From positions 186,166-250,165 of the forward strand of contig BDIU01000216.1 of the NCBI GenBank assembly GCA_002118135.1: DNA of 64,000 bases, in the 5' to 3' direction. The DNA comes from Trebouxia sp. TZW2008 (lineage: Eukaryota > Chlorophyta > Trebouxiophyceae > Trebouxiales > Trebouxiaceae). The notes under the pieces are model-generated. The model did no database searches and was not told the DNA's origin. It saw only the letters and a list, made by a program, of their open reading frames with translations. Made by a program: the position numbers and the translations under genes. How positions within the stretch are numbered: the first letter of the stretch is position 1; the number at the start of each line of letters is the position of its first letter. Shown here in pieces: positions 13,495 to 22,921 of the stretch.

Positions 13495-15524
13495 TAATAC
13501 GTGCAGTGGATGAGCTTCAGCAGAGAGACAGGACTCACTCTGACCTCAAAGCTACAGGCAGAGAGCATCAGGGCTGTTTAACATGCCATGACTGATAAGA
13601 CTAATTGACTAGTTGACGGTCTGTCTGTTTGATCATGCCGGCAATGGATGAACTTCACCAGCGGGCCAGGGCTCAATTAGACGCGTATCATGACTGAATG
13701 AACGACTGATTGGCTGACTGTCTGTGTGTGTGTGATCATGCAGGCAGTGGATGGGCTACATCAGAGAGGCAGAGCTCAATCTAATTGCAAGGCAGAGAAT
13801 ATTGTGGGTCATCATCTGTCTGTGTGTGCTAATCTGTCTGTCTGTATGATTGTGCAGGCAGTGGACGGGCTGCATCAGAGAGGCAGGGCTCACTCTGACC
13901 TCAAGACAGAGAACATCATGGTCAATCAATGCGATGACCTGACCCAAGATATGGATGTCACTGTCATAGATATCGGTGGGCTTCAGGTGGAGGGGCAATG
14001 TAAGCTTCCAGTCTCGTGCAAGATAAATGTGTCAGAAGCAAAACATGTCAATAGGCATAGCATGCGCCATAGCAGTGGTATCATGATAGTGACCTTTCTG
14101 TACTACTGTGACCGTTGTGCTGTCTATGGTCCTGATTCAAGCACTGTACATGCCAAAGCAGCAGCCGCATCATGATTCCATTTTCACTTTACTGTGATTC
14201 CTGTGCTAAGCATTACAGGATGCATCTTGGGGGTCCTAACATACACACGCTGAGCATGTGATAGCCCAATGTCTGACAAAGGGTCTCTGAGACACCAAGT
14301 AGTGATGACTCCAGGCATTATCTGCATCAGCCTCTTCCCGCCTCCCCACCCTCTGTTCAGTCCCAAAAACAATGGAAGTCTGTTGATTCATTCAATGATC
14401 CATGCATCATCATGATGGATGGATTGATTGTTTGATTGATGGAAATAGCTACTCAAGTGCTAACATGGCATTCAGGGGACGGCATTGAAATGCCCCAGAC
14501 CACCTTCCACTACAGCAGCCCTCAGATGATGGCAGCCCTCGCTGCAATTCTGGGAGGCGAAGGCAAGTGGGATGAGCCTCTGAGCTTCATAGCTCATGAC
14601 AAGTGGAGTTTGGGATGCATTTTTACTGAGATGCTCTGTCACACGAATCCCTTTCAGAGGCCAGGAGTCTGCAACGGCTCAGATGAGGACCTCTGGGCTG
14701 TCATTGATTACACCGATGAGAGGCACTATGAGTGGGTGAGCTTCTTATGCTGTATAGTCTTGCCATGACACTGTACTCAACAGCTCTGACATGACATTGA
14801 TGTATACAGTTCTAACCTGACGCTCCACTCTGCAGTCTTGACATGACACTCTGCTCCACAGTCTAGACATGACGCTGTGCCCTGCAGTCTTGACATGACG
14901 TTGTCATTTTCACTGCCGACATGACATGGGGCCTGCAGTCTTGTCATGAGACTGTCCTCTTGACTGTTGACATCACACTGTGCTGTACAGTCTTGACATG
15001 ACACTTGTTTGACAATGTTGTTGCACAGGTCTCGATGCTGGCAACACTTCTGCATACACATGACGCTGGACTGAAGCAGGCATGGCTATGCATCACCAAA
15101 CGCCCTTCCTGCCTGCTTGCTGCATGTGGCAATCCTTTGCAAAGGCACCATGTTCAGTTTGTAAGCTCTTGCAAAGACTGCTGACGAGTGCTGCTCTAAC
15201 TGCCCTGCTTGACTGACATTCAGGCTGCTGATTGTACTCCATGGTGATGCGAAGGCACTGTCTTTTCAGTCCAGCACATCAGCTTACAAAGATCAGTAGA
15301 AGCAGGACTGCACTGTGCCCTCATTGTTTTCGTCTGTGCTGCAGGCGATGTTCCTGGGCAAGCAGCCAATTGCTGGTGCTCCAAAGAATCCAGCGCAGTG
15401 CATCGAGAAAACCTTGAGCGATGTGCAGTATCTTAAGGCGTGGACAATCCTGGTGCATCTGCTGCATCCTGTAGAGGCCCATCGCATGGCCTTAGCAGAT
15501 GTCAAGTTGGACTTCCTGCTGTGA
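1..15524 (+). CDS. Large protein with coiled coil, degenerate kinase domain, Pro/Ser-rich linker and second kinase domain (5' end outside window)
   Basis: Exons joined by phase: 3-168 (open at the window start), 1067-1279, 1586-1695, 2401-2606, 3566-3755, 5433-5704, 6671-6874, 7546-7666, 7735-7788, 8085-9221, 9473-10159, 10531-10691, 11258-11446, 12661-12781, 13858-13999, 14476-14735, 15029-15160, 15345-15524 (TGA). All junctions are GT-AG and in phase, giving about 1514 residues. Residues about 127-295 are charged and heptad-like (coiled coil). Kinase-like domain 1 (about 375-560) keeps the VAIK lysine (SVAVAIKTFG) and a C-terminal LLHLDPQCRLVLAD, but its Gly loop is degenerate and I find no catalytic-loop exon. 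Residues about 560-1120 are Ala/Pro/Ser/Thr-rich. Domain 2 has LGSGTYGNALY, IAVCVKTM, HSDLKTEN (HRD with R to S), VIDIGG (DFG to DIG) and DKWSLGC. Exon lengths and phases of the two domains match (121-nt exons 7546 and 12661), showing an internal duplication. Kinase family and substrate are unknown. The length of the gene makes a two-gene alternative possible, but phases run through the linker. Confidence 0.72.
530..1066 (+). repeat. Three decayed upstream copies of the exon at 1067-1279
   Basis: The segment of roughly 80 nt beginning with a cag acceptor, followed by the GNxxLQKVQVT and SIAMLHWAF codons, recurs near 530, 730 and 865 before the in-frame copy at 1067. The copy near 865 is still largely open; the one near 730 is internally deleted. 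They lie in the intron 169-1066, each with its own AG acceptor. Two sections of linking intron (GACAGTGT...CTGGCCACACTG) are repeated with them, so the unit is intron end plus exon start. Confidence 0.8.
1389..1475. repeat. (AC)n/(CG-AC) microsatellite
   Basis: Alternating purine-pyrimidine CA/CG tract inside the intron 1280-1585. Several reading frames across it are open only because of its simple composition. Confidence 0.95.
2688..2910 (+). repeat. Two downstream copies of the 3' end of coiled-coil exon 2401-2606
   Basis: Copies at about 2691-2757 and 2841-2910 repeat the segment encoding KEVADLKQxMKTLEADFAR, and the first also repeats the AG|GTAAAC donor. The exon itself already contains three related internal units (HIKEVTDLKKSM, YTKEVDALKQSM, HVQEVADLKQCM), so duplication of this unit has occurred both inside the exon and in the following intron. 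Confidence 0.8.
3831..4030 (+). repeat. Two downstream copies of the 3' end of exon 3566-3755
   Basis: The tract (CAG)n followed by CTCATCAAGGCTGTT and GACTTGGCAAAGGT is repeated at 3831-3896 with its donor and the first 60 or so intron bases, and more weakly from about 3971. The functional exon end is the first copy (3755). Confidence 0.8.
4285..5090 (+). repeat. Diverged duplicated block in intron 3756-5432
   Basis: Sequence from about 4290 (CCCAAAGCATGCA ... GCATTAACAAGGC) recurs from about 4740, and a GGTTGGGCTGGTTG-containing piece recurs at about 4870 and 5000. No exon fits the phase-0 gap between 3755 and 5433, so this 1.7-kb stretch is read as intron made of old duplications. Confidence 0.55.
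5795..6020 (+). repeat. Downstream copies of the 3' end of exon 5433-5704
   Basis: The exon end and donor (GTCATCTG|GTGAGTGCT) and following intron bases recur at about 5800-5890 and in weaker form at about 5975-6015, each ending in the TGTAGCATGC motif also present after the real donor. Confidence 0.7.
6305..6670 (+). repeat. Two truncated upstream copies of the VAIK-lysine exon 6671-6874
   Basis: Copies start at 6305 and 6498, each after a cag acceptor and each in the phase needed to join the previous exon. They encode the same start (AKLMHxGVSVAVAVK) but lose similarity before the exon's donor. Copy 1 meets a stop at the TGCTGA after CTGATGCTGCAG. Only the third copy runs 204 nt to a valid donor with the phase expected by the next exon. 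Confidence 0.85.
10780..11257 (+). repeat. Copies of Gly-loop exon end and of the following VAVK exon start inside one intron
   Basis: CTCT(A/T)TAGTRAGYC, the end and donor of exon 10531-10691, recurs near 10765, 10848 and 10920. Towards the other side of the intron, decayed starts of exon 11258-11446 occur near 11044-11090 and from 11139; the latter carries an in-frame TAG in the VCVK region. Both edges of the same intron have been duplicated inward. Confidence 0.7.
11530..12125 (+). repeat. Decayed exon-end copy and derived ~72-bp minisatellite
   Basis: At 11540-11622 the end of exon 11258-11446 (CACATGATTCA ... AGAATCATCACAAGGT) recurs. From about 11690 to 12060 follow about six units of about 72 bp with a core CTTCCATCAATGACCTTGGG and CCTGGCC(C/G)(T/C)AGCAGGTTAGT; the last unit (12061-12122) again ends CCAGAATTGTCACCAGGTAGT, linking the minisatellite to the exon end plus donor. 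Confidence 0.75.
12833..12872 (-). other. tRNA 3'-half-like fragment
   Basis: Read on the minus strand this gives a T-arm-like GGATTCAAGTCC within an imperfect stem, then a GTTCTCCA-type acceptor end, then a run of six T. No matching 5' acceptor strand, D-arm or anticodon arm is found upstream. It could be the remnant of a tRNA gene or of a tRNA-derived SINE. It lies in the intron 12782-13857. Confidence 0.3.
13390..13857 (+). repeat. GT microsatellites and three decayed upstream copies of the catalytic-loop exon
   Basis: (GT)n tracts at 13395-13490 precede a first copy at about 13497-13560, followed by copies at about 13640-13690 and 13741-13800 and the functional exon at 13858. Each repeats GCAGTGGATGGGCT.CATCAG and the codons for QRGRAHSDLK. 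The spacing is about 100-145 nt. Copies 1 and 3 keep a G(C)AG acceptor and copy 3 is nearly identical over 60 nt; copies 1-3 lack the exon's second half with the DIGG motif. Confidence 0.85.
14755..15015 (+). repeat. Minisatellite with TCTTGACATGACRCTGT core
   Basis: About nine imperfect units of 22-35 bp (CAGTCTTGACATGACACTGTGCT and variants) fill the intron 14736-15028. Confidence 0.85.
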
Positions 15525-16873
15525 TACACACACCTCCTTTTTGTTGACAGACGTCTGGAAAGACTGTACTTGAGCAGCTGCATGCTGAAGGTGTTGATGC
15601 AGAAAATCTGGCACCCTAGCAGCCTGCTATTGCTGTTGTGTAGCTGCTTATTCTATCCTGTTGGTCATAGAGTGCTTAGCACTGCATTTTCAAGCCAGTT
15701 TTTCAGGTAGCTCTGCAAACTACTTCAGGACTCCTGTACGTTACAGTTTACAGTTGCGTACATAACATAGAGTGACATTGGATTTACAGGGCTGTGCTGA
15801 AGGATGTGCACTGTGTATGTGGCAATAATGTGTGCAGGGTGTTTTGGCTATAGCTAGGATTGTATTCTGTCTGAGACTCAATGCTCTCTCGAGCATCTAA
15901 GACTGTGCCTGTGTTCTGTTTGAAAGACAGCATATAGTACGGTATTGGCGTGCGATGAATTTCAGCTTGTTGTTGTATGCCACCCAGCTGGGTGAAGAAT
16001 GTGTCAAACTTAAATTAAGCATTGCACTTCCTTGTACCACGAGAGTCATTGGCCAGCAGCAAATCAAGGCTAAGATAATTACATAGATTTCGTAATACAA
16101 AGCTTGTTGTAAGCACAAATTCATAGCTGTCATTGCGTCGCCAGAATGCACATGAATCATGAGGATAACAGATGCAGGCAACCTTGACTGAGTGCAGGGA
16201 CAAAGGACGTGTGCATGCACCTCATAATATGCAGTTGTGAATTGGCGCGCTTGAGTCAGAGTTGACAAGCAGCTATCTTGCCGATGAGTTTGCAATTACA
16301 GAAATGTTCAAATGCAGGAGGGCAAACTGTATCATACGCAGCAGCAGCGCAACTGCTAAGCAGAGCGCCAAGCACTCAGACAGCACAGTGTCAGCATGAA
16401 AAGCTTGTGCAAAACAGCTTGCCAGCTTTGCCTGTACAGATTCCATGCAATACACAGCCAGGGATTTCTGAAGTGCTTTTTGCTAAATTGGCGAAAGCTG
16501 CAACCAGATGAGAACACTGCCAGCTCAGCCTGTAGAGCAAAGGGCTGGCAGCTGGATGTAGTCTTCACATTGCTGCAGACTTGGCTCAATGTTTACATCT
16601 GGAACGCTCACTCTGCAGCAGCAAACATATGTGAGACAGGTGCAGGATGCAGTGCTGCTTCGACTGTGCCATGGCTCAGGTTGGTCAGCCGACTTGAGCA
16701 AATGCAGACTATTGTTGTAGGCCAACATGCAGTAGTCCTGTTGTGCTGCGATGATGCAGGCCTGATGCAGTCATCTGGAGGCAACTGCAGGCAGTCAATG
16801 CGGTGTTTGACTTGTGCGTCATGCAACTGGGCCTGCAGACAGGGCATGCAATAACACACGGCACAAGAATCAG
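15525..16873. other. Intergenic region between convergent genes
   Basis: 3' flank of the kinase gene and 3' flank of the minus-strand gene 16874-18426. Open frames at 16396-16854 (+) and 15897-16295 and 16525-16859 (-) have Cys/Gln-rich composition without a recognised domain. The minus frames could be additional 3' exons of the next gene, but no acceptor gives the needed phase. Confidence 0.5.
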
Positions 16874-18426
16874 TCAGCTTTGCTTGGGACTGCAGAGCAC
16901 AAAAGTACCTGCGTGAGCAATGTCTCCCACACCACCACCCTCATTGCTGTTGTGAGCTTCGGCTGCAGTAGCGTCTGCCTCACACTCTGCCTCCTCTGTA
17001 ACTGCACTCAGTGCAGTAGCTGGTGATGCAGACTTGGGCGGGTCAATGATAGTGGGCAGGCCTAGCTTAGTCACTGCTGCAGGGCGCCTGGAGCTTTTTC
17101 TGCCAGGCTTTGGCCTGTTTGCTCGGTGCACCAGGGTCTTGACTGTGGTCTCCATTCCACATCCAAGAAAATTCCCATGCTCGGTATACCTGGCAATGTC
17201 AGCCACCCTGTTTGCCTGCAGTGCAAGGTATGTGTTGCGCTCGGACATGTGCCAAGTATTTAACTGAACTTGTGCCATCACAGCTGACTGTACACAAACT
17301 GACTTGCAGCTTCATGATCACCACCAGCGCACCGCAGAACATGCTGCCCACGACAGCCATGCTGGTGTCAGTGTGCTGGTGTCACTTATGGTGCACAAAG
17401 ACAAAGTCAATGGGTGAAACGTGCACTCACGCTAATCTTCCTGCCTGATGGCGATGTCCACTCGTAGCGGACCAGGTCAATGGGGAGCGGGCATGATGAG
17501 CAATCCTCATGAAGGTACTGTGCTAAAAATGCCTGATCCTCTGGAGGGGTTGTGGAAGGAAGGGCAGCGTTGGGCACAGCAGGTGCCACTCTGCCAGTCT
17601 CTGCATTTGGAGCTGCAGGAGCTTCTTTTGCAGTGACAGCAATGTCTGTTGTCCCATGAGCCGTCTGCTCAGTGACCTCCTTCGGCCCCTGAACCAGCAC
17701 ACCACTTTGCATATTGTGACTGATATCATCAAGTTGGTCAAATGGGTTGTGTGCAGTGGCACGTATTGACAGCAAGGCTTAGCAAGATGTTGAGCAGAGT
17801 ATCAAAAACAGCTGCAGTTAGCATGTGCACCTGAGCCTTGTTGTCAATGATCTCATTGGTCTCATTGACAGCCTTATTGTTGAGCACCCCGTCTATAAGC
17901 TCCTGTGAAGCAAAACATAAAGCATCTTTGTAGCAAAGGCACATGGTGATTGAGCAGAGTGAATCATGTTGAAGACTGGGTGTGTGCCCAGGTGTGCCAG
18001 GTAGACAAGGTCTTACCAGACTGCTGTCACCCTTGTCTCCTATAGTAGTCTCAGCCTCTGTCTTCTCACTTTCTAAGGCCTGAAGCACAGCAACAAACTT
18101 AACTTGTAGATGTGAGCATGCATATGGCCATGGCTGCGATAGCTGCCACAGCCAGCGGCAATCCGCACTACGGCGTCAGTGATAAGCCTTTTGCACAGGT
18201 GCGCTGGACAGCTGTGCGTTCCTGAAACATCAGGCGGCAGTATCTGTGCACCGGCCTGTGCATCGGCGCGTAGGCCAGCTGTTCGCACCACGTTCAAGCA
18301 TATGCTATGCTGGATCCAGGCAGAGCCGCAGAGGGCAGAGCGCACCTGCACTTCCCTCTCCCCTGAAGCTTCCTTTGTCTCGACCGCTTCTGACACTTTG
18401 CGGCTGCAGTCAACCGATCCTGCCAT
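16874..18426 (-). CDS. Unrecognised ~295-residue protein, five exons
   Basis: Exons on the minus strand: 18426-18346, 18079-18017, 17902-17831, 17688-17431 and 17287-16874 (TGA). The first four exons end in phase 0 and the last is read to its stop. Donors are GTGCGC, GTAAGA, GTGCAC, GTGAGT; acceptors are CAG. The ATG at 18426 is the first in a frame that joins in phase. The N-terminal third is acidic and Glu/Lys-rich (ESEKTEAETTIGDKGD; NEIIDNKAQ), then a low-complexity Ala/Pro/Thr stretch, then a better-structured part (YLHEDCSSCPLP; MSERNTYLALQANRVADIAR), and a basic tail (RPKPGRKSSRRPAA) that could be a nuclear signal. I do not recognise a family. The terminal exon might instead splice at 16909 to unseen exons. 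Confidence 0.5.
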
Positions 18427-19448
18427 GACGTCTGAAAGGATGGCCACAAAGGCGACAAGACAAGGGCCAACTGCGCAGGCAAAACAGGCTTGGCAAGCAG
18501 GTGTGTCGGCTGTACAATGCGCGTGACACGTTTTGTCACGGCATGCTGTGCTTGGCTCGCAGCATGCTGTCAAAAGGCGGGATCAGCCATGTAGCAGCGC
18601 TGGCATTTGATATGCAAAATTCTGTTAATCCTCATGAGGAGTGATTATGATCGCTGCCAGAGTGATGCTTCTTGCAATTGAGCTGACACACATTGCACAA
18701 CATGGCAACCTGCTGTTGCGCGATCTCAATTGACTTGCAAGGCAGACACATTGAAGTCAGGGGCAGGCAGCTTTAGGGCCTGAACCGACCTGTTCAGGTA
18801 TAACACTTTCACAACAGTACATAGCGATGATGACGATCAGTCTTTAAAGAACACCCTTGAACACCCTATACAGCTGAATGTGCAAAGTTTTGCACGGAGT
18901 GGATGTGTGCATGTTGAGCTTGCTGAATGGCTGACATGATAATATCAAATATCAGAGCATCAAGAGACAACCAGAAGCAAAAGGCCCCTTGACGTCATGG
19001 CTCGCAACAATGATGATAGTGCTCTGGCAGTCTTTCCAGAGCTACAAAGTCACGGTGTATATGTCGCACAGAAGCTGTGGTAGAAGAATCTCTCATGTGA
19101 TACAAAAGAATCTCAACCACCAGTCAATATGTTGAGCCCACATGTACAGGACACAAAGAGCAATCGCTGCTGATGAGCAGCCCGCCATACCAACAGACAT
19201 TTGCTTCTTATGGCTGCCATAATTTGAGTGCTGCACCATCCTCATCTCAGAGGGAAAAGCCACAAGCTTGAACCAAACTCCAAACACCTTGCTGGGTGTC
19301 AGAACGTGTAGGTTAGCTTGTAGGACAGCTTGTACGCTGTTGTAGCTTGTCGTTGCTTGTCATAGCTTACAGCCTAGCTGATGTGCACCTTGACCATCGA
19401 TGGAAATTGCTGCATCACCGTTTCCTGCTAAGTAAAGCAGATTCTCTC
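18427..19448. other. Intergenic region, no gene seen
   Basis: 5' flank of the gene ending at 18426 and 3' flank of the methyltransferase gene. A short run of imperfect AGCTTGT repeats lies at about 19310-19375. No coding frame or RNA gene could be supported. Confidence 0.5.
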
Positions 19449-21716
19449 TCACTTTGTAGCTGAGAAAGCCAGCGTGATGTACTGCTGCTCAGAAGGGTCA
19501 TCTGAGCTCCATGTGGACCTTGGACTTGACTCGACATTGGCATTGTTGAAGCCAACACCCAAAAGCATCTCACGCAAAGTTTCCTGTACATACACACAGT
19601 CAAAATGTGTCCAGGCAAGCAGGCTGTGACTGATGCTGGCAACGACACAAATGTGTGCTGCAGCGGTGAGCAAGCTCTATGACAACGGCAGTGTACTGCT
19701 CAGAGCGAAAGTGTACTCGGCTTGGCTGCTGTTGCCAAACGGTCATTCATTAGTAATGGTGACAAACTTCAAGCGACGCAAGGTACCTCAGCTGACAACA
19801 TTCTGGCAGAGTGCAGCCAATCCACTTTCTGCTGACTTAGATCTAAGGCCTAAAGCTTGCACGCTGATGAAGCTTGCCAACAGACCATGTCCAGCCAAGT
19901 GTACGACACATGTTCAGACGTGTCTCCTAGATACAGCAGTCAAGCACACAACATGAGCCACTATCACCACAGCATATCAGACCTTGTGGCTACCAATATG
20001 TACCAAGCTCAAGTAAGCAGACTGGATGCTTACCTCTGAGTGCAGAAATCTGTTCTCTTTGCCATTGGGTGTTGGCGCCCAGTCTCTACCTTCCTGACTA
20101 CCCAGAGTCCAGCCATACAGCCCACCACCAGGGCGAAGCAGCAGATGTGCGCTAGCTATATACTTGGCAGATTCTGATCTAGATAGCACATGCAGGACTG
20201 CTGCCGACCAGAGGAAGTCTGCTGCGCCTATCAAATTGCCTGCAGCACAAAGAGTGTGATTTTGCAAACATGTAACACTGTCTCTTACAGCACACGGAGC
20301 CTGCTTCATGTCACATGACAGCATGCAATGCACAAAAGATGTCAGCATGGATGGGGCAGCAGCAACATGTCACACACAAAGAGATGCCTGTTCTGTCAAT
20401 CAATTCATTGCATGGCATGAATGACAACATGTTGATGCTCTGGGTTGTGTAAGTCATGTACAAGCATCAGTCTTTTGGAAGCAAGCAAGCAGGAAAGCTC
20501 AGCTACATGCTGGTCAAAAGATCAGAATGGGCTGACCTGCACTGGAGTTGCGCAGATAGCAGTCACCAGTTGACACAAATTTGTCATCTGTCATGCTGCC
20601 TGTCAAGAAAGGCACTTGAAGCTTGTCAGCGTCCAGAAAGAACTCCTTGCCAAGCTCCCTGCGCAGCACTTGACGTTGTGAATCACCATGGCACAAGCAA
20701 GCAGCTTGGCTTGAAAATAGAGGGTATGACAAGACTTGCTGACAGCAGTCAGAAGTGCTTGTCACCTGAGCATGTTGCGGTGATGCTCAATATTACAATG
20801 TCAGGATGATAAAACAACATACTGCAGTGTCTTTGCTATCAAAACACATGACTTTGCTGTTGGAATGCTTCATGGGTGCAATGATGTGTGTGAACAGAAG
20901 GCATGTCAGAGCGTTCAGCTCTGAGCAAGGCATGCTCTGCACAGTCAGGATTCATGCCCATCGACAAAGCAATTAGTGACAAGAAGAGCTTGCATGCCAG
21001 TAGTCAGCATCCAAGTCCATTGCTACTAGCTGTGACTTCTGCCAGCCATCAGTCATGAGCTGCCTTATGTCCTGCCCCATGCAGCAGCCCACGTCCTGAA
21101 ACATCACAAAAATATGTTGCCGCCTGATTGCAGCATTTCAAAGGCAGTCAGGAGGGCAGCAGAAACAATCTGGCTGCATGATGTAGGGCGGTGTTTACGC
21201 TTGCACAAGCAACAGCCGCAACAGCATGCGACACGGTCAATTTGAGCAGTCCACAACCTTGCCAGATGAGATGTTGCGCAATTGCAGCATGCTCAAAAGT
21301 GATGTTGTTGATAGCCAGTTTGTTACAAGGACTCACCAGATGCAGCATGTCTTGGTTGCCTCTTTGTTGTTGGGCTTTCTGCACTTCTGGGTAGAATGGG
21401 TGCTTAGAGATCTTGGGGGTCAGAAACATGAACTGCTGGATGCATTTGTATATCCAGACCTGCAGTGCAACTCTGGACTTCAATCAGGGTGACGTCAGGC
21501 TATGGCTCGATGTAGCTATCCCGTATTTTGCATGCATCTGGCATGCCGCACCTTCTGCTTCGCTTTTTGCCAGACTTCGATGACTTGCTGTCGTAAATCT
21601 TCCTTTTGCTTTCCTGTGTATTGTGCTATGAATGCCAAGTCAGTATCGGAAAGTTCTCGCGGTTGATCTGTGACTTCATATGGGTACTGGCTTAAGTCTT
21701 TCGGAGGAGGCGACAT
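19449..21716 (-). CDS. SAM-dependent methyltransferase (class I, seven-beta-strand)
   Basis: Exons on the minus strand: 21716-21552, 21459-21337, 21095-20981, 20668-20567, 20239-20034, 19583-19449 (stop), phases consistent, 281 residues. The N-terminus (MSPPPKDLSQYPYEVTDQPR) and YKCIQQFMFLTPKISKHPFY precede motif I, here DVGCCMGQDIRQL (the usual GCG is GCC), and an acidic motif II-like AMDLDADYW. Later ADFLWSAAVLHVL and LLLRPGGGLYGW match the post-I and post-III loops of the fungal-type small-molecule methyltransferases with a GxGxDxR motif I. The C-terminus TLREMLLGVGFNNANV is the usual final strand region. The protein is probably a soluble methyltransferase; substrate unknown. The donor of exon 3 (GTCACT) is weak, so the exon 3/4 junction is the least certain. 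In this family the third Gly of motif I is replaced by Cys here. Confidence 0.78.
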
Positions 21717-22386
21717 GCCGCTTGGTGGTCTGCGAGCACGACTTGTTGATCAATTGCTGATCAAATGCTGATGTGTTACAAGTGCCGCAGTATGCTTGCC
21801 TTTGTGTGCATGCTGAAGTTTGTGCACAAAACGCCTGAAGGCTCACGCGCCTGGCTGGGACCCCCTCTCTACCCTGATAGGGGTCCCCTGAAGCCCCATA
21901 CCAGCGTTGGAGATACAACTAATGCTTTGTCGCAAGCTTAACTTGCAGCTCTGACTGCCCTGCGTATGCTGTCAGCTCAGCAATGAGGTAAAGGCAACAT
22001 TGATGCCGCCATGGCCAGCAGGTGTTGCATGCATATGAGTTTGCTGTCTCAAAGAGTCTTCAGCACATACTTAAGCAGCTACATATCTGAAAAGGCCTCT
22101 CATACTGTCAGACAGCGCTAGCTAGCGTAGATGTGCATCTTGCTTGTTACGCTAGCATTGACGTGCAATCGGTTCATCTGACACGCAAGAACCTGAATCC
22201 CAATGATCAGGCTAAGCCCCAACGATCTTGAGCGCATTGGTGCTTCGTTCCTGAAGCATCCCGTGATGAGGTAACTTGTGCGACACCCACGCCAAGTCAT
22301 GCATAATGCCGAAAATTGCTACAACTCAAAGTTGGTGTGGTGCTGCATGTCCTGCTGTGCGCTGTGCCAGACTGGCAGCGCAAGGA
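21717..22386. other. 5' flank of methyltransferase gene, no gene seen
   Basis: The open frames are short and unconvincing. The methyltransferase promoter should lie here, but no motif could be identified. Confidence 0.45.
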
Positions 22387-22792
22387 TCAGTCATCTTTAG
22401 AAGTGCACCCTTCACGTGCCATTACAAGACCACAGCCTAGTGGTGTAGGCTGTATATGCTTGCCAATCGTACGAGCGTGACCCCTTGCGCGCAGCCGTAA
22501 GTCTTGCGGTTGTTTACGCTTGTTCGAAAGATGAGGCGAACGTGCTCGTTTGTGCATATCATCAAGGGTGCTGGCCAAGGCAGGTCGAGTGATTGAAGCT
22601 ACTGTCATACCTCATGAGCTCGCATAGGGCCTGTCGCACAATTCGTCGACTGGAGAGAATATTTGCGCCGTCATTTGCCGCCTGTTTTGCAATTTGAAAC
22701 CATTTATAGCTCTTGCAAGAGCTCAACAGCCAGTCCACAAGTGATTGCACCAGCAGCAGACAGGAGCAACAGGCTTGAAGTACAGCACGCAT
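22387..22792 (-). CDS. Small basic protein of unknown function (about 121 residues)
   Basis: Exon 1 from the ATG at 22792 to 22611 and exon 2 from 22570 to the stop at 22387 join in phase across a candidate intron of only 40 nt (GTATGA...CAG). The first half looks helical (SLVDWLLSSCKSYKWFQIAK; NILSSRRIVRQALCELM). The second half is strongly basic (HKRARSPHLSNKRKQPQ; RLRARGHARTIGKH), suggesting nucleic-acid binding or nuclear location. If the 40-nt intron is not spliced, the frame ends at 22562 and the basic tail is lost. The coding frame is open upstream of 22792 as far as the CAMK gene's first exon, so the start is uncertain. Not recognised. Confidence 0.4.
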
Positions 22793-22921
22793 TGGCAGCA
22801 GGGAGTCTAACAGCGTCCCGGGAGTGCGTGCGTCTGGATGGGGGCGGTATGTGGCAAGCCAAAGTTGAAACACACCAACTCCCCAGTAGCTATACGCACT
22901 GGCCCAGTTGCAAAAGCACCC

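Noticed and set aside
13365..13595. Frames of Val-Cys or Thr-His repeats
   Set aside because: They translate the GT microsatellite and a decayed exon copy.
16396..16854. 152-residue plus-strand frame between convergent genes
   Set aside because: No start context, no motif, Cys/Gln composition typical of TGCAG-rich non-coding sequence here.
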